A stretch of 10,253 nt of DNA from RGIG3872 sp045660245. Lineage in GTDB: Bacteria; Bacillota; Clostridia; Christensenellales; UBA1242. Position 1 is the stretch's first letter. The number at the start of each line of letters is the position of its first letter. Below are positions 1 through 7,307 of the stretch, piece by piece. The DNA lies in assembly GCA_045660245.1 (NCBI GenBank), contig JAZRDJ010000058.1, forward strand, positions 1-10,253. The letters are read 5' to 3'. The notes beneath the pieces are model-generated. The model was not told the origin of the DNA. It saw only the letters and a list, made by a program, of their open reading frames with translations, and made no database searches. The translations under genes were made by a program, and so were the position numbers.

Positions 1-1378
1 ACTCTGTGAACATTGTTTGTCTGAACACAGTTGAGTAGAACGTGCTCAAAAAGTTCGCCACATATGATTTTCTCTCTTCAACTGATTTTGCCTGTTTTTC
101 CATGTAGTGGAACAAGAGAATTTCATTCACGGTCGATGCAATTTCAGCAACAAAAATGTCATAACCAGACTTTTCAAAGCATTGATTTTTGTTTGAAAGA
201 TAAGTGTGCATTGAGTGTCCCATTTCGTGTGCAAGCGTTGACACATCATTGTGCGTTCCATTAAAGTTCAACAGAATGAACGGCAACGAGTCAAAGCACC
301 CTGTCGAAAATCCACCACCACCCTTGTTTTCAGTTGGATACACATCAATGGTTCTTGACCCAATCAAAGTGTTGACCACTTCGAGATATTCACTTCCCAT
401 CGGAGCAAGAGCCTCTTTCACAATGTCGCACGCCTCATCAAAGGTATATATTTTTGGGGGACCACTCTTGATCACCGGAGCATAAACATCTGCATTTGTC
501 ATTGTGTCAAGCCCAAGACAAGTCTTGAGAAGTTTTGCATATTTGAAAAAATATTTCAAGTTGTCATTCACGTTTTTGATGAGATCTTTCACAACATTGC
601 CATTGATTCTTGACCCAGACATTCTGCTGTCAAAACACCCCTCAAACTTTCTGAAATTCGCCATGGCATCACAGTATTTGAGAAAACTCATGAAGTTTTC
701 AGAAATTGTCAAATTGAAATTCTTGAACCCTTTGTGCAACACTTCAAAAACCTGACGCCTCACAGACTGATCAGTGTCATGGATATAAAGGTTATAGTTG
801 TCATTGGTGACCTCAACTTCAGTTCCATCCCCCAAAGTAATTTTGCCAAACTTGAGTTCAATATCATCAAGTTTTGAGAAAATTTCACCAAAATTTGCAA
901 AAGATCCAATTTGTGAGAGCATTTTTTCACGTTCTTCATCAAGGACATGCTTTTTGTCCTCCTTCAAGTACAAAAGCCCACGATCAAATTCCACAAATCT
1001 TGGATCATTGATCATTTCATCAATGAAATCATCATCAAGAGCCGAAAGTTCAACATCGACAAAAGACGATTTTTCGCTGTAGTCAGTCAAAAAATTGTCA
1101 AGCACAGCAATGTCCTCGAGCGCCTTTTTGTCCGTTCCATCAGTTTCTTTTCTCAGCATGAGCCACACTTCCATTTTCTCCAAGATCCTCGAGAGTTCTG
1201 ATGAAATCTTGAACTCTTTCAAAATTTCATCTTTGCTCGATAGTTTGCCTCTGAATGAAAGGACTTGCTCACACAGTTCTTTCACCTTGTCAAAATCTTT
1301 TTGATACTCTTCATGCGTGGCATAAAGAACTGAAAGGTCCCAAGTATATTTTGTTTCAACATCATTTCTCTTTTTCAT
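1..1378 (-). CDS. pepF: Oligoendopeptidase F (M3 family), C-terminus cut by window edge
   Basis: Cytoplasmic zinc endopeptidase that cleaves short oligopeptides (peptidase family M3B). The reading frame is open from the ATG at 1378 to the left edge: 459 codons of a family that is usually about 600 residues. The zinc site is visible as HEMGH at residues 384-388 (bases 215-229), with the third ligand Glu412 in EIAST, 28 residues downstream, the usual spacing. The glycine-rich GGGGFSTGCFDSLPF stretch and NGTHNDVSTLAHE just before the zinc site are typical of PepF rather than of other M3 peptidases. The N-terminal part is helical and acidic, as in the family. Start chosen because AGGAGA lies 8 bases upstream and the first residues (MKKRNDVETKYTWDL) match the family start. 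It has its own promoter and follows a terminator, so it is probably monocistronic at its 5' side. No frameshift in the visible part. Confidence 0.95.
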   Translation of the reverse strand, partial: MKKRNDVETKYTWDLSVLYATHEEYQKDFDKVKELCEQVLSFRGKLSSKDEILKEFKISSELSRILEKMEVWLMLRKETDGTDKKALEDIAVLDNFLTDYSEKSSFVDVELSALDDDFIDEMINDPRFVEFDRGLLYLKEDKKHVLDEEREKMLSQIGSFANFGEIFSKLDDIELKFGKITLGDGTEVEVTNDNYNLYIHDTDQSVRRQVFEVLHKGFKNFNLTISENFMSFLKYCDAMANFRKFEGCFDSRMSGSRINGNVVKDLIKNVNDNLKYFFKYAKLLKTCLGLDTMTNADVYAPVIKSGPPKIYTFDEACDIVKEALAPMGSEYLEVVNTLIGSRTIDVYPTENKGGGGFSTGCFDSLPFILLNFNGTHNDVSTLAHEMGHSMHTYLSNKNQCFEKSGYDIFVAEIASTVNEILLFHYMEKQAKSVEERKSYVANFLSTFYSTVFRQTMFTE

Positions 1379-1422
1379 GAATAATCTCCTGCCTCTAAAA
1401 GGATAAAATTTAATACAACCAC

Positions 1423-1451
1423 ATTATATTATACAAAAAAATATTATGCAA
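1423..1451 (-). promoter_or_regulatory. Promoter of pepF
   Basis: On the minus strand TTGCAT (1451-1446), a 17-base spacer and TATAAT (1428-1423) lie upstream of pepF. A second overlapping TATAAT occupies 1433-1428. Transcription should begin near 1416, giving a leader of roughly 38 bases that contains the SD AGGAGA. The promoter lies directly beyond the terminator of the preceding gene. Confidence 0.55.
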
Positions 1452-1452
1452 T

Positions 1453-1492
1453 AAAAAACCCATTCAAAGTATTACTTCAAATGGGCTTTTTT
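1453..1492 (-). terminator. Intrinsic terminator after the DUF378 gene
   Basis: Inverted repeat with outer arms CCCATT (1459-1464) and AATGGG (1480-1485) and further imperfect pairing inside. On the minus strand it is followed by a run of T (complement of 1453-1458). T follows the stem on the plus strand too, so it could work in both directions, but no plus-strand gene ends here. Confidence 0.8.
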
Positions 1493-1513
1493 GTGATTCC
1501 ATGTCGCCAAAAA

Positions 1514-1735
1514 TTACTTAACGACTCTGTCACTTGTAAAAAGTCTTGATCTCTTCCAAATCAGTTGGATCAAAAGCCAAATACCAGCAAGTCCAACAAT
1601 CACATAAATAATTCTTGCAAAAACGCCAACACCAAAAATCCATGTCACGAGGTTCCATGAAAAGATGCCCACCAAGAGCCAGTTGATTGACCCAATGATT
1701 GAAAGAACAAGAGCAATAATGTTTGCAATGACCAT
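1514..1735 (-). CDS. DUF378 family small membrane protein (YuzA-like)
   Basis: Small 73-residue inner-membrane protein of the DUF378 family; the biochemical role of this family is unknown. Two hydrophobic segments are visible, roughly residues 3-25 and 36-60. They carry the family hallmarks: a GSINWLLVGIF stretch in the first helix and ARIIYVIVGLAGIWLL in the second. The C-terminal tail is basic (KRSRLF). Length is normal for the family. The ATG is preceded by a very good SD, AAGGAGA, 7 bases upstream. The gene follows the secG terminator and has its own terminator, so it is probably a single-gene unit. A possible promoter, TTGGAT-16-TATTAT (1810-1783), would overlap the secG terminator, but it is weak. 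Confidence 0.85.
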   Translation of the reverse strand: MVIANIIALVLSIIGSINWLLVGIFSWNLVTWIFGVGVFARIIYVIVGLAGIWLLIQLIWKRSRLFTSDRVVK

Positions 1736-1795
1736 GTTTTTATCTCCTTCTTTTTTTTCTTAGTTTGTTCATTAAAATGGAAATAATACATGAAA

Positions 1796-1829
1796 ACAAA
1801 AAAAATCCAAGTCATTTTCAGACTTGGAT
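1796..1829 (-). terminator. Intrinsic terminator after secG
   Basis: Perfect 9-bp inverted repeat, ATCCAAGTC (1805-1813) and GACTTGGAT (1821-1829), with a 7-base loop. On the minus strand it is followed at once by a T-rich run. It begins about 16 bases beyond the secG stop codon. Confidence 0.92.
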
Positions 1830-1844
1830 CAAATCACTTTCGAA

Positions 1845-2168
1845 TTAGCCAACATAGATTGCGTTCAAAATCAAGAAAGCAACGCAGAAAACAAGGAGCA
1901 AAATTGCATCAATGATTGTGAGTTTCTTGATCACACCTTGAAGAGAAGTGCCTTTGTTTCTGTTGTAGAAAGTATCTTGCATACCAGTGATTGAAGAACT
2001 TCCGTTTGCCTCACCCTTTTGAGCGATAACAGCAACAATCATGAAGATTGAGCAAATCAAAATGAGAATTGCAAGAACAATCTTGATGATTGGGAAACTT
2101 TCTTGAACCCAAACAGGAACTGGTGTTTCATTTGTTGCAAGCATAAGATTACTAAATTTGTTAAGCAT
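1845..2168 (-). CDS. secG: Preprotein translocase subunit SecG
   Basis: Third core subunit of the SecYEG protein-conducting channel in the cytoplasmic membrane; it helps SecA-driven export. The protein has 107 residues, with two membrane helices at about 27-49 and 84-104. Between them is the conserved loop: AQKGEANGSSSI, then GMQDTFYNRNKGTSLQGVIKKLT, in which D-T-F and the charged K-K-L-T entry to the second helix are typical of SecG. About 20 residues precede the first helix, longer than in many SecG proteins. A later start at Met9 (MLATNETP) is therefore possible, but the GGAGG 9 bases before the first ATG supports the annotated start. It has its own strong promoter and terminator. In many Bacillota secG lies close to glycolytic genes, as it does here. 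Confidence 0.93.
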   Translation of the reverse strand: MLNKFSNLMLATNETPVPVWVQESFPIIKIVLAILILICSIFMIVAVIAQKGEANGSSSITGMQDTFYNRNKGTSLQGVIKKLTIIDAILLLVFCVAFLILNAIYVG

Positions 2169-2199
2169 CGACCAAAACCTCCATTTATATACGAAATAG

Positions 2200-2228
2200 A
2201 TTATAACAAATACCAGAAATTATTTCAA
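2200..2228 (-). promoter_or_regulatory. Promoter of secG (extended -10)
   Basis: Minus strand TTGAAA (2228-2223), 17-base spacer, TATAAT (2205-2200) with TGT directly before the -10 hexamer, which makes it an extended -10 promoter. Expected transcription start near 2193, giving a leader of about 25 bases that includes GGAGG. Confidence 0.8.
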
Positions 2229-2238
2229 GCGTTTTTTA

Positions 2239-2466
2239 TTATAGATTAAAATAAGCAATAAGTAAAGCCACTGCGGCAACAAAAATTAAAACAATTATGG
2301 TATTTTTGACAATTTTTGGTCCAGTCCACTCTTTTTTTGTTCTAGCGTCCATCAAAAGGAGCATCAAAAACAAGCCAAACAACAAGATATACAAAACAGT
2401 GAGTTTCTTTTCACTTGCAGTTTGCGAAAGGATTAAACCAAAATTTGCAATTGCACTCAAAATCAT
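2239..2466 (-). CDS. Small two-pass membrane protein of unknown function
   Basis: I do not recognise a family. The product is 75 residues and very hydrophobic. A first membrane segment covers about residues 22-41 (LTVLYILLFGLFLMLLLMD), and a second covers about 54-74 up to the C-terminal FNL. Between them lies a charged stretch, ARTKKEWTGPKIVK, so the basic loop should face the cytoplasm. A weaker hydrophobic stretch at residues 2-14 could be a third segment or a signal anchor. The ATG at 2466 is preferred over the TTG one codon earlier because AAGGGGAA lies just upstream at the right distance. It sits between tpiA and secG, has a consensus promoter, and shows no clear terminator before secG, so partial co-transcription with secG is likely. 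Clean start, promoter and SD make it a real gene. Confidence 0.75.
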   Translation of the reverse strand: MILSAIANFGLILSQTASEKKLTVLYILLFGLFLMLLLMDARTKKEWTGPKIVKNTIIVLIFVAAVALLIAYFNL

Positions 2467-2498
2467 CAAACTTCCCCTTGCTCAAATCTTATGAATTA

Positions 2499-2527
2499 AT
2501 TATACCACAAAACACAAAAAGTGTCAA
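2499..2527 (-). promoter_or_regulatory. Consensus sigma-70-type promoter before the small membrane gene
   Basis: Minus strand TTGACA (2527-2522), exactly 17 bases, then TATAAT (2504-2499), with TGG directly before the -10 (extended -10). Both hexamers are perfect, making this the best match to consensus in the window. It should drive the 75-residue membrane protein and, by read-through, secG. Confidence 0.88.
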
Positions 2528-2574
2528 TACACGCGCACAGGTATCAAGCCCCTTCGATTGAAAAATATATCGAC

Positions 2575-3294
2575 TTATGCCTTGACAATCTTCAAAAATT
2601 CATTTGGATCGAGTGAAGCCCCACCAACAAGCACGCCATCAACGCCAGGAGTTTTCAAAATCTCACTCGCATTTGACGCTTTGACTGATCCGCCATAAAC
2701 AACGACAGGATCATTGCCATTTTTTGTCTTGAATTTTGATTTTATGTACTGATGAACAAATGAAATATCACTTGCCTCACAGGTCTTTCCTGTTCCAATC
2801 GCCCAAATCGGCTCATATGCAATGATCACCTGATCAAGATCGACCCCCTCAAGCGATTTTTTGATTTGATTTGATAGCACTGTTTTCTTTTTTGAAATCT
2901 CTTCGAGTTTTTCACCAATGCAAACAATTGGGACAAGCCCTGCTTCGATCGCAAGTTTTGCCTTTTTGTTGATGACATCATCGGTCTCACCCAAAATATT
3001 TCGCCTTTCACTGTGCCCCAAAATTACATACTTTGCACCAGCACTTTTGATCATTGTGGCTGAAAGTTCACCTGTCATTGCCCCATTTTCTGCAAAAGCA
3101 GAGTTTTGTGAACCAACAAAACACATTTTGTTTTTCTCAAGTTCACACGCATACAACGGAATCGCAAATGCAGGAGGACACAAAACTGCAGTTCTGCCGT
3201 TTGGCACTGCAAATTTACTGAAAACTTTGACATAATTCACACACTCATCAAGAGTTTTGTTCATCTTGAAGTTGGCGATAATAATTTTGTTCAT
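2575..3294 (-). CDS. tpiA: Triosephosphate isomerase
   Basis: Interconverts dihydroxyacetone phosphate and glyceraldehyde 3-phosphate in glycolysis; cytoplasmic TIM barrel, normally a dimer. All catalytic residues are present: Lys10 in NFKMN, His94 in ILGHSERR and Glu161 in AYEPIWAIGTGK, which continues into the flexible loop 6. The phosphate-binding YGGSV (residues 200-204) and VLVGGASL (221-228) are intact. Its 239 residues are slightly shorter than the usual 245-255. The usual N-terminal NWKMN appears as NFKMN, a mild change. The ATG has a strong SD (GGGGGAGG) 5 bases upstream. It lies 97 bases downstream of pgk, the classic glycolytic order, but a terminator-like hairpin stands between them and no separate promoter is seen. 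I see no clear terminator after it before the next promoter. Confidence 0.98.
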   Translation of the reverse strand: MNKIIIANFKMNKTLDECVNYVKVFSKFAVPNGRTAVLCPPAFAIPLYACELEKNKMCFVGSQNSAFAENGAMTGELSATMIKSAGAKYVILGHSERRNILGETDDVINKKAKLAIEAGLVPIVCIGEKLEEISKKKTVLSNQIKKSLEGVDLDQVIIAYEPIWAIGTGKTCEASDISFVHQYIKSKFKTKNGNDPVVVYGGSVKASNASEILKTPGVDGVLVGGASLDPNEFLKIVKA

Positions 3295-3326
3295 AAAAAC
3301 CTCCCCCGCTTTTCTCTTTCAATTTC

Positions 3327-3362
3327 AAAAAAAACAAGAGCAAGATGCAGAAAAATGCTCTT
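3327..3362 (-). terminator. Terminator-like hairpin between pgk and tpiA
   Basis: Inverted repeat TGCTCTT (3356-3362) and AAGAGCA (3336-3342) with a 13-base loop, followed on the minus strand by G and eight T. It has the form of an intrinsic terminator beginning about 30 bases after the pgk stop. Only about 30 bases separate its U tract from the tpiA start, and no promoter is visible there, so it may act as a partial terminator that lowers tpiA expression relative to pgk. Confidence 0.75.
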
Positions 3363-3391
3363 CTCACACATCTTTACCCTTGAAAATTTTT

Positions 3392-4579
3392 TTATTCTTT
3401 ATCTTCGAGCATATCAACACCTGGAAGAGGTGAACCTTCCAAGAATTTGAGTGTTGCACCACCACCAGTTGACAAATGTGTCACTTTGTCCGCAAACCCA
3501 AGTTCACGAATTGCAGCCACACTGTCTCCACCACCGATCACACTCACTGCACTACTCTTCGCCACAGCCTTTGCAATGGCCTTTGTTCCAGCCTGGAACT
3601 TTTTGAATTCATAAACCCCCATAGGTCCGTTCCAAACAATAGTCTTTGCATTTTTGATTTCTTTTTTGAAAATCTTTGCTGTGCGTTTTCCAATATCCAT
3701 TCCTTGATATTCTTCAGGAACAACAAAAGATGGAACTGTTTTTGATTTTGCATCAGGAGCAAACTCTTTTGAAACGACAGTGTCCACTGGAAGCACAATC
3801 TTCACATTTTTCTTTTCAGCGAGAGCCAGAATATTCTTTGCGACTTCGACCTTGTCTTTTTCATATCTTCCAAGACCAATGTTTCCACCTTGCGCAACAA
3901 TAAAAGTGTTTGCCATTGCTCCACCGACCAAAATCACACTTGCCTTGTCAATGAGTTGTTTGATGACACCAATTTTGTCAGAAACTTTTGCTCCACCAAG
4001 AATTACAACAAATGGATTTTCAGGATTTGTTGTAACCTTTGAAAGTGCTCTGATTTCTCCACCCATCAAAAATCCTGCAACTGCTGGAATGTGATTTGCC
4101 ACACCTGCAGTCGAAGCATGTGCTCTGTGAGCAGTTCCAAAAGCATCATTCACAAAAACATCAGCAAGTTTTGCAAGATCACGAGCAAACATATCATCGT
4201 TTGCTTCTTCTTCTGGATAAAACCTAATGTTTTCAAGCATCACAATTTCACCATCTTCCATTTCAGAGATGAGTTTGTTTGCAGATTCACCAATTGCATC
4301 ACTTGCAAACTTGACAGGCATACCCAAAATTTCAGCAAGCCTTTTTGCAACAGGTGCGAGCGAAAACTTTGGATTGAACATTCCTTTTGGGCGCCCCAAA
4401 TGTGAGCAGATGATTATTTTTGCTTTTTGGTGCAAAAGATAGTTGATTGTTGGAAGTGTTGCCATAATTCTCGTGTCGTCAATAATCTTGAAAGATTCGT
4501 CCATCGGAACATTGAAGTCAACACGAAGAAGGACCTTTTTGCCAGTCACATCAATATCTTTGAAAGTCTTTTTGTTCAT
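3392..4579 (-). CDS. pgk: Phosphoglycerate kinase
   Basis: Transfers phosphate from 1,3-bisphosphoglycerate to ADP, the first ATP-forming step of glycolysis; cytoplasmic monomer with two domains. The 395-residue length is normal. N-domain substrate site: RVDFNVP (19-25), DDTRI (34-38), CSHLGRPKG (58-66), LENIRFY (115-121) and the basic GTAHRAHAS (148-156). C-domain nucleotide site: GGAKVSDK (195-202), WNGPMGVYE (316-324), GGGDSVAA (349-356) and STGGGA (370-375). The protein ends in LPGVDML, as in the family. The ATG has AAGGAGA 9 bases upstream. It has its own promoter and leads into tpiA; gapA, gpmI and eno, often part of the same cluster in Bacillota, are not adjacent here. No unusual residue was noticed. 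Confidence 0.98.
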   Translation of the reverse strand: MNKKTFKDIDVTGKKVLLRVDFNVPMDESFKIIDDTRIMATLPTINYLLHQKAKIIICSHLGRPKGMFNPKFSLAPVAKRLAEILGMPVKFASDAIGESANKLISEMEDGEIVMLENIRFYPEEEANDDMFARDLAKLADVFVNDAFGTAHRAHASTAGVANHIPAVAGFLMGGEIRALSKVTTNPENPFVVILGGAKVSDKIGVIKQLIDKASVILVGGAMANTFIVAQGGNIGLGRYEKDKVEVAKNILALAEKKNVKIVLPVDTVVSKEFAPDAKSKTVPSFVVPEEYQGMDIGKRTAKIFKKEIKNAKTIVWNGPMGVYEFKKFQAGTKAIAKAVAKSSAVSVIGGGDSVAAIRELGFADKVTHLSTGGGATLKFLEGSPLPGVDMLEDKE

Positions 4580-4633
4580 ATATAAAAATCTCCTTTTTGC
4601 AGAAGCGGAATTATTTTTTATTACCTTTATATA

Positions 4634-4663
4634 ATTTTATCAAAAAAAATAAGTAACTGTCAA
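4634..4663 (-). promoter_or_regulatory. Promoter of pgk-tpiA
   Basis: Minus strand TTGACA (4663-4658), 18-base spacer, TAAAAT (4639-4634). Expected start near 4627, giving a leader of nearly 50 bases. No terminator is apparent between the upstream tRNA-dihydrouridine synthase gene and this site, so read-through from there is possible. Confidence 0.65.
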
Positions 4664-4694
4664 TTAAACACGCAACAAACAACCAGCAAAAAGC

Positions 4695-5639
4695 CTATTT
4701 TTTATCGAAAAAATCGTTAATTATGTCCAAAACCTCTCTGATTGAGTTTGCCTTCATGATTTGCGTTTTCACCGCAGTGCTTCCATGCATGCCTTTCAAG
4801 AAAAACATAATGTGTGCTCTTGACTCGAGCAACGCTTGTTTTTCAGAAAAATGCTCACACATATAATGTATGTATGCCTGCAAAATTTCCTTCTGCGATT
4901 TTCCAGTTTTCATTCCTTTGATTTCAGCAAAAATTTGTGGAAACCCTAGTGCACCTCGACCAATCATCACCCCATCGGCGCCAGTTTCACTGATCATTCT
5001 TTCAAAGTCCTCTTTGGACTTGCAATCACCATTTGCAATCACTGGAATTTTGACCGCTTTTTTGCACTCACGGATGATCTCCATGTCCGCAACGCCTGAA
5101 TATCCTTGCTCAGTTGTTCTTCCATGAATTGTGATTGCAGATGCCCCCGCTTTTTCACACATTTTTGCAAACTCAACCGCAACAATATTGTTAGCGTCAA
5201 ACCCAATGCGAAACTTGACCGTTACGGGTTTACTCGTTGCAGATACAGCACTTTCAATAATTCTCCTCGCAAGATCAATATCTTTGAGGAGCGCAGACCC
5301 TTCTCCATTTGACACAATCTTTGGAGCCGGACACCCCATGTTGATGTCAATTATGTCAAACTTGTCAAAAATTGGCAACTTCAATGCCTCAAAAAACACT
5401 TCTGGCTCATGTCCAAAAATCTGACAAGCACAAGGCTTTTCAGTTTCATGAATTTCGAGCAAATCGAGCGTCTTTTGATTCCCAAACAAACACGCCTTTG
5501 CACTCACCATTTCAGTGAATGTGAGACTTGCACCAAATTCCTTTGCAAGCCTCCTGAAAGGAAGCGACGTAAAACCCGCCATGGGTGCCAAAAGCACATT
5601 GCCATCAAGTTCAATATTTCCAATTTTCAAATTCTTCAT
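4695..5639 (-). CDS. dus: tRNA-dihydrouridine synthase (DusB/nifR3-like)
   Basis: FMN enzyme that reduces specific uridines of tRNA to dihydrouridine with NADPH; cytoplasmic. The 314-residue product shows the whole family pattern: FMN-binding LLAPMAGFTSLPFR (residues 16-29), the catalytic cysteine Cys103 in NMGCPAPK, SALL, the VKFRIG strand with a conserved Lys (142), ITIHGRTTEQGYSG (169-182) with His172, IANGDCKS (201-208) and MIGRGALG (225-232). A helical tRNA-binding tail follows. The start is fixed by the conserved opening LKIGNIEL. There is no SD: the ATG is preceded by TATAATATTGTC, and the -10 hexamer of a good promoter ends 6 bases before it, which suggests a leaderless message. It lies 27 bases after the flippase gene, so it may also be read from that transcript. 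The exact Dus subclass is less certain than the family. Confidence 0.96.
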   Translation of the reverse strand: MKNLKIGNIELDGNVLLAPMAGFTSLPFRRLAKEFGASLTFTEMVSAKACLFGNQKTLDLLEIHETEKPCACQIFGHEPEVFFEALKLPIFDKFDIIDINMGCPAPKIVSNGEGSALLKDIDLARRIIESAVSATSKPVTVKFRIGFDANNIVAVEFAKMCEKAGASAITIHGRTTEQGYSGVADMEIIRECKKAVKIPVIANGDCKSKEDFERMISETGADGVMIGRGALGFPQIFAEIKGMKTGKSQKEILQAYIHYMCEHFSEKQALLESRAHIMFFLKGMHGSTAVKTQIMKANSIREVLDIINDFFDKK

Positions 5640-5645
5640 GACAAT

Positions 5646-5674
5646 ATTATAATGTTTTTTGAATTGTTATTCAA
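5646..5674 (-). promoter_or_regulatory. Promoter abutting the start codon of dus
   Basis: Minus strand TTGAAT (5674-5669), 17-base spacer, TATAAT (5651-5646). The -35 overlaps the last codons of the upstream flippase gene. The -10 ends 6 bases before the ATG at 5639, so transcription is expected at about the A of the start codon. Confidence 0.6.
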
Positions 5675-7238
5675 CTGGTTTTGAATGTTTTTTGTGCACA
5701 CCATTCAAAAATTTGTTAATTTCAACTTTATACATCATGCAATACACAGAACAAACAACAATCCCTACGGCAAACAAACATAGCATGAGAGCAATGCCAC
5801 CATCAGAAAACATGAGCACAACCTTTTTTGCAATCAATGCACTTGCAAAAATCAAAAATCCACTTGCAATCACTTTGAGCAAATCGGTTTTGAGCACAAA
5901 TTTGTATTGCCTCAAAATGAACCAGAGATTTACGATCCCAGCAACCCCATAGCAAAAAGCAGAAGAAACCTCTGCTCCAAAAATCAAAAAACCATTTCCA
6001 ACCAGCAAATATGTCAAACATATTTTCACAATCGCCCCAATGACGAGTGAAAACACAGACACAAAGTTATTTCCAAGCCCCTGCAAAACCCCTGCACTCA
6101 CTTGGGCGAATGAAAGCAAGACCGAAGTGAACGCTCCGAGCCTCAAAAGTTTTGAACAAGTAAAAATGCAATCTTTGCTCAAACCTCGGCCAAACAAAAA
6201 TTCAACGATCAAATCACCAAAGACAAACAGCACCACAAAACACGGCAACATCACAGCAAAAGTCAGCACAAATGACAACGACATGTTTTTCTCAAGTTTT
6301 GCTTTGTTTCGCAATGAAAGTGACCTGCTTGCAAGTGGCACAATTGCCGAACTGATTGCAAGTGAAAAAATGGCAGGCATGTTCACAATCGAACCCACCA
6401 CGCCTGAAAAAAGCCCAAACATGCTTGTTGCCTGTGAAGCACTCGCCCCCTGTTTTTCAAGAAGGTTCACAATGAGTGCACTATCCACAAAACCACAAAT
6501 TGGAACAACAAGACCCCCAATGCAAATAGGCAAAGATAAAGATAAAATCTGAAAAATCAATTTTTTGTTTGTAATATTTTTGTTATTTTTATATACAATA
6601 TTACATTTCTTTTTGAAAAAATGATGATATATGAGCAAAAAGACAAGTGCCAACACTTCACCCACAATCACTCCAAGAATGGCACCCAAAGCGCCAAACA
6701 CAATACCTCGCTTAAAAAACAATCTTGCAAAAAACAAACCAAAAATTAATTTTGCCAACTGTTCAATGAACATAGAAACACTTGTTGGCAACATATTTTC
6801 AAAACCTTGAAAATACCCACGATATCCTGCAATGAGTGCCACAAACATGATTGCAGGAGAAATTGCAAAATATAATATTTTTGCGTCTGGATTACCTTGA
6901 AAAACCGCAATTTTTTCTCCCATGATCCACAAAAACATTGAACAAACACAAGAAAAGGCAAAGAGCAAAAAAAGTGACAATGACAAAATCTTTTTCCCTA
7001 TGTTATAGTCACCCCTGCTGTTATACTGAGCAACAAGTTTTGACATTGATGCGGGAAACCCTGATGACGAGATTGCAATCAAAAATGAAAATATCGGGAA
7101 TACCATTTGATATAATCCCATGCCCTCGCTACCGAGCAAATTAGTGAGTGGAACTCTGTACACCGCTCCGACAATCTTTGATACAATCCCAATGCCACCG
7201 AGCAACAAAATGCCTTGAACAAACTTATTTTTTTTCAT
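5667..7238 (-). CDS. SpoVB/MurJ-family lipid-linked oligosaccharide flippase (MOP superfamily)
   Basis: Polytopic membrane protein of the polysaccharide-export/MATE-like superfamily; relatives flip lipid II or other lipid-linked sugars across the cytoplasmic membrane (SpoVB, YtgP/MurJ, YabM). The 523 residues form about 14 hydrophobic segments. The N-terminus is diagnostic of the SpoVB/YtgP group: VSKIVGAVYRVPLTNLLG with Arg28, then GSEGMGLYQ (36-44) and SSGFPASMSKLVAQY (58-72). Which substrate it moves, or whether it is the essential lipid II flippase, cannot be told. The open frame extends up to a GTG at 7274, but that codon is inside the upstream terminator stem. The ATG at 7238 gives the family-like start MKKNKFVQGILLLGG. 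No SD precedes that ATG. The dus gene follows after 27 bases. Confidence 0.9.
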   Translation of the reverse strand: MKKNKFVQGILLLGGIGIVSKIVGAVYRVPLTNLLGSEGMGLYQMVFPIFSFLIAISSSGFPASMSKLVAQYNSRGDYNIGKKILSLSLFLLFAFSCVCSMFLWIMGEKIAVFQGNPDAKILYFAISPAIMFVALIAGYRGYFQGFENMLPTSVSMFIEQLAKLIFGLFFARLFFKRGIVFGALGAILGVIVGEVLALVFLLIYHHFFKKKCNIVYKNNKNITNKKLIFQILSLSLPICIGGLVVPICGFVDSALIVNLLEKQGASASQATSMFGLFSGVVGSIVNMPAIFSLAISSAIVPLASRSLSLRNKAKLEKNMSLSFVLTFAVMLPCFVVLFVFGDLIVEFLFGRGLSKDCIFTCSKLLRLGAFTSVLLSFAQVSAGVLQGLGNNFVSVFSLVIGAIVKICLTYLLVGNGFLIFGAEVSSAFCYGVAGIVNLWFILRQYKFVLKTDLLKVIASGFLIFASALIAKKVVLMFSDGGIALMLCLFAVGIVVCSVYCMMYKVEINKFLNGVHKKHSKPVE

Positions 7239-7260
7239 AAGACTATTTTGTGAAAAAAGC

Positions 7261-7298
7261 AAAAAAAATTGCACTCACTTCATTGATTGTGCAATTTT
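7261..7298 (-). terminator. Intrinsic terminator after the exported-protein gene
   Basis: Perfect 10-bp inverted repeat, AAAATTGCAC (7265-7274) and GTGCAATTTT (7289-7298), with a 14-base loop. On the minus strand the stem runs into eight T. It starts about 10 bases beyond the stop codon at 7308-7310. The start codon of the next gene lies only about 23 bases past the T run. Confidence 0.88.
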
Positions 7299-7307
7299 CT
7301 TCAAAGG

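Noticed and set aside
2528..2574. Possible terminator after tpiA
   Set aside because: Only a 4-5 bp pairing with no T run could be found, so it was not listed.
6040..6552. 170-codon open frame on the plus strand
   Set aside because: It lies antisense inside the flippase gene, has no SD or promoter, and its translation shows no domain; it is a by-product of the codon use on the other strand.
7239..7274. GTG at 7274 as start of the flippase
   Set aside because: The codon lies in the stem of the upstream terminator and the 12 added residues do not match the family start; ATG at 7238 is preferred.
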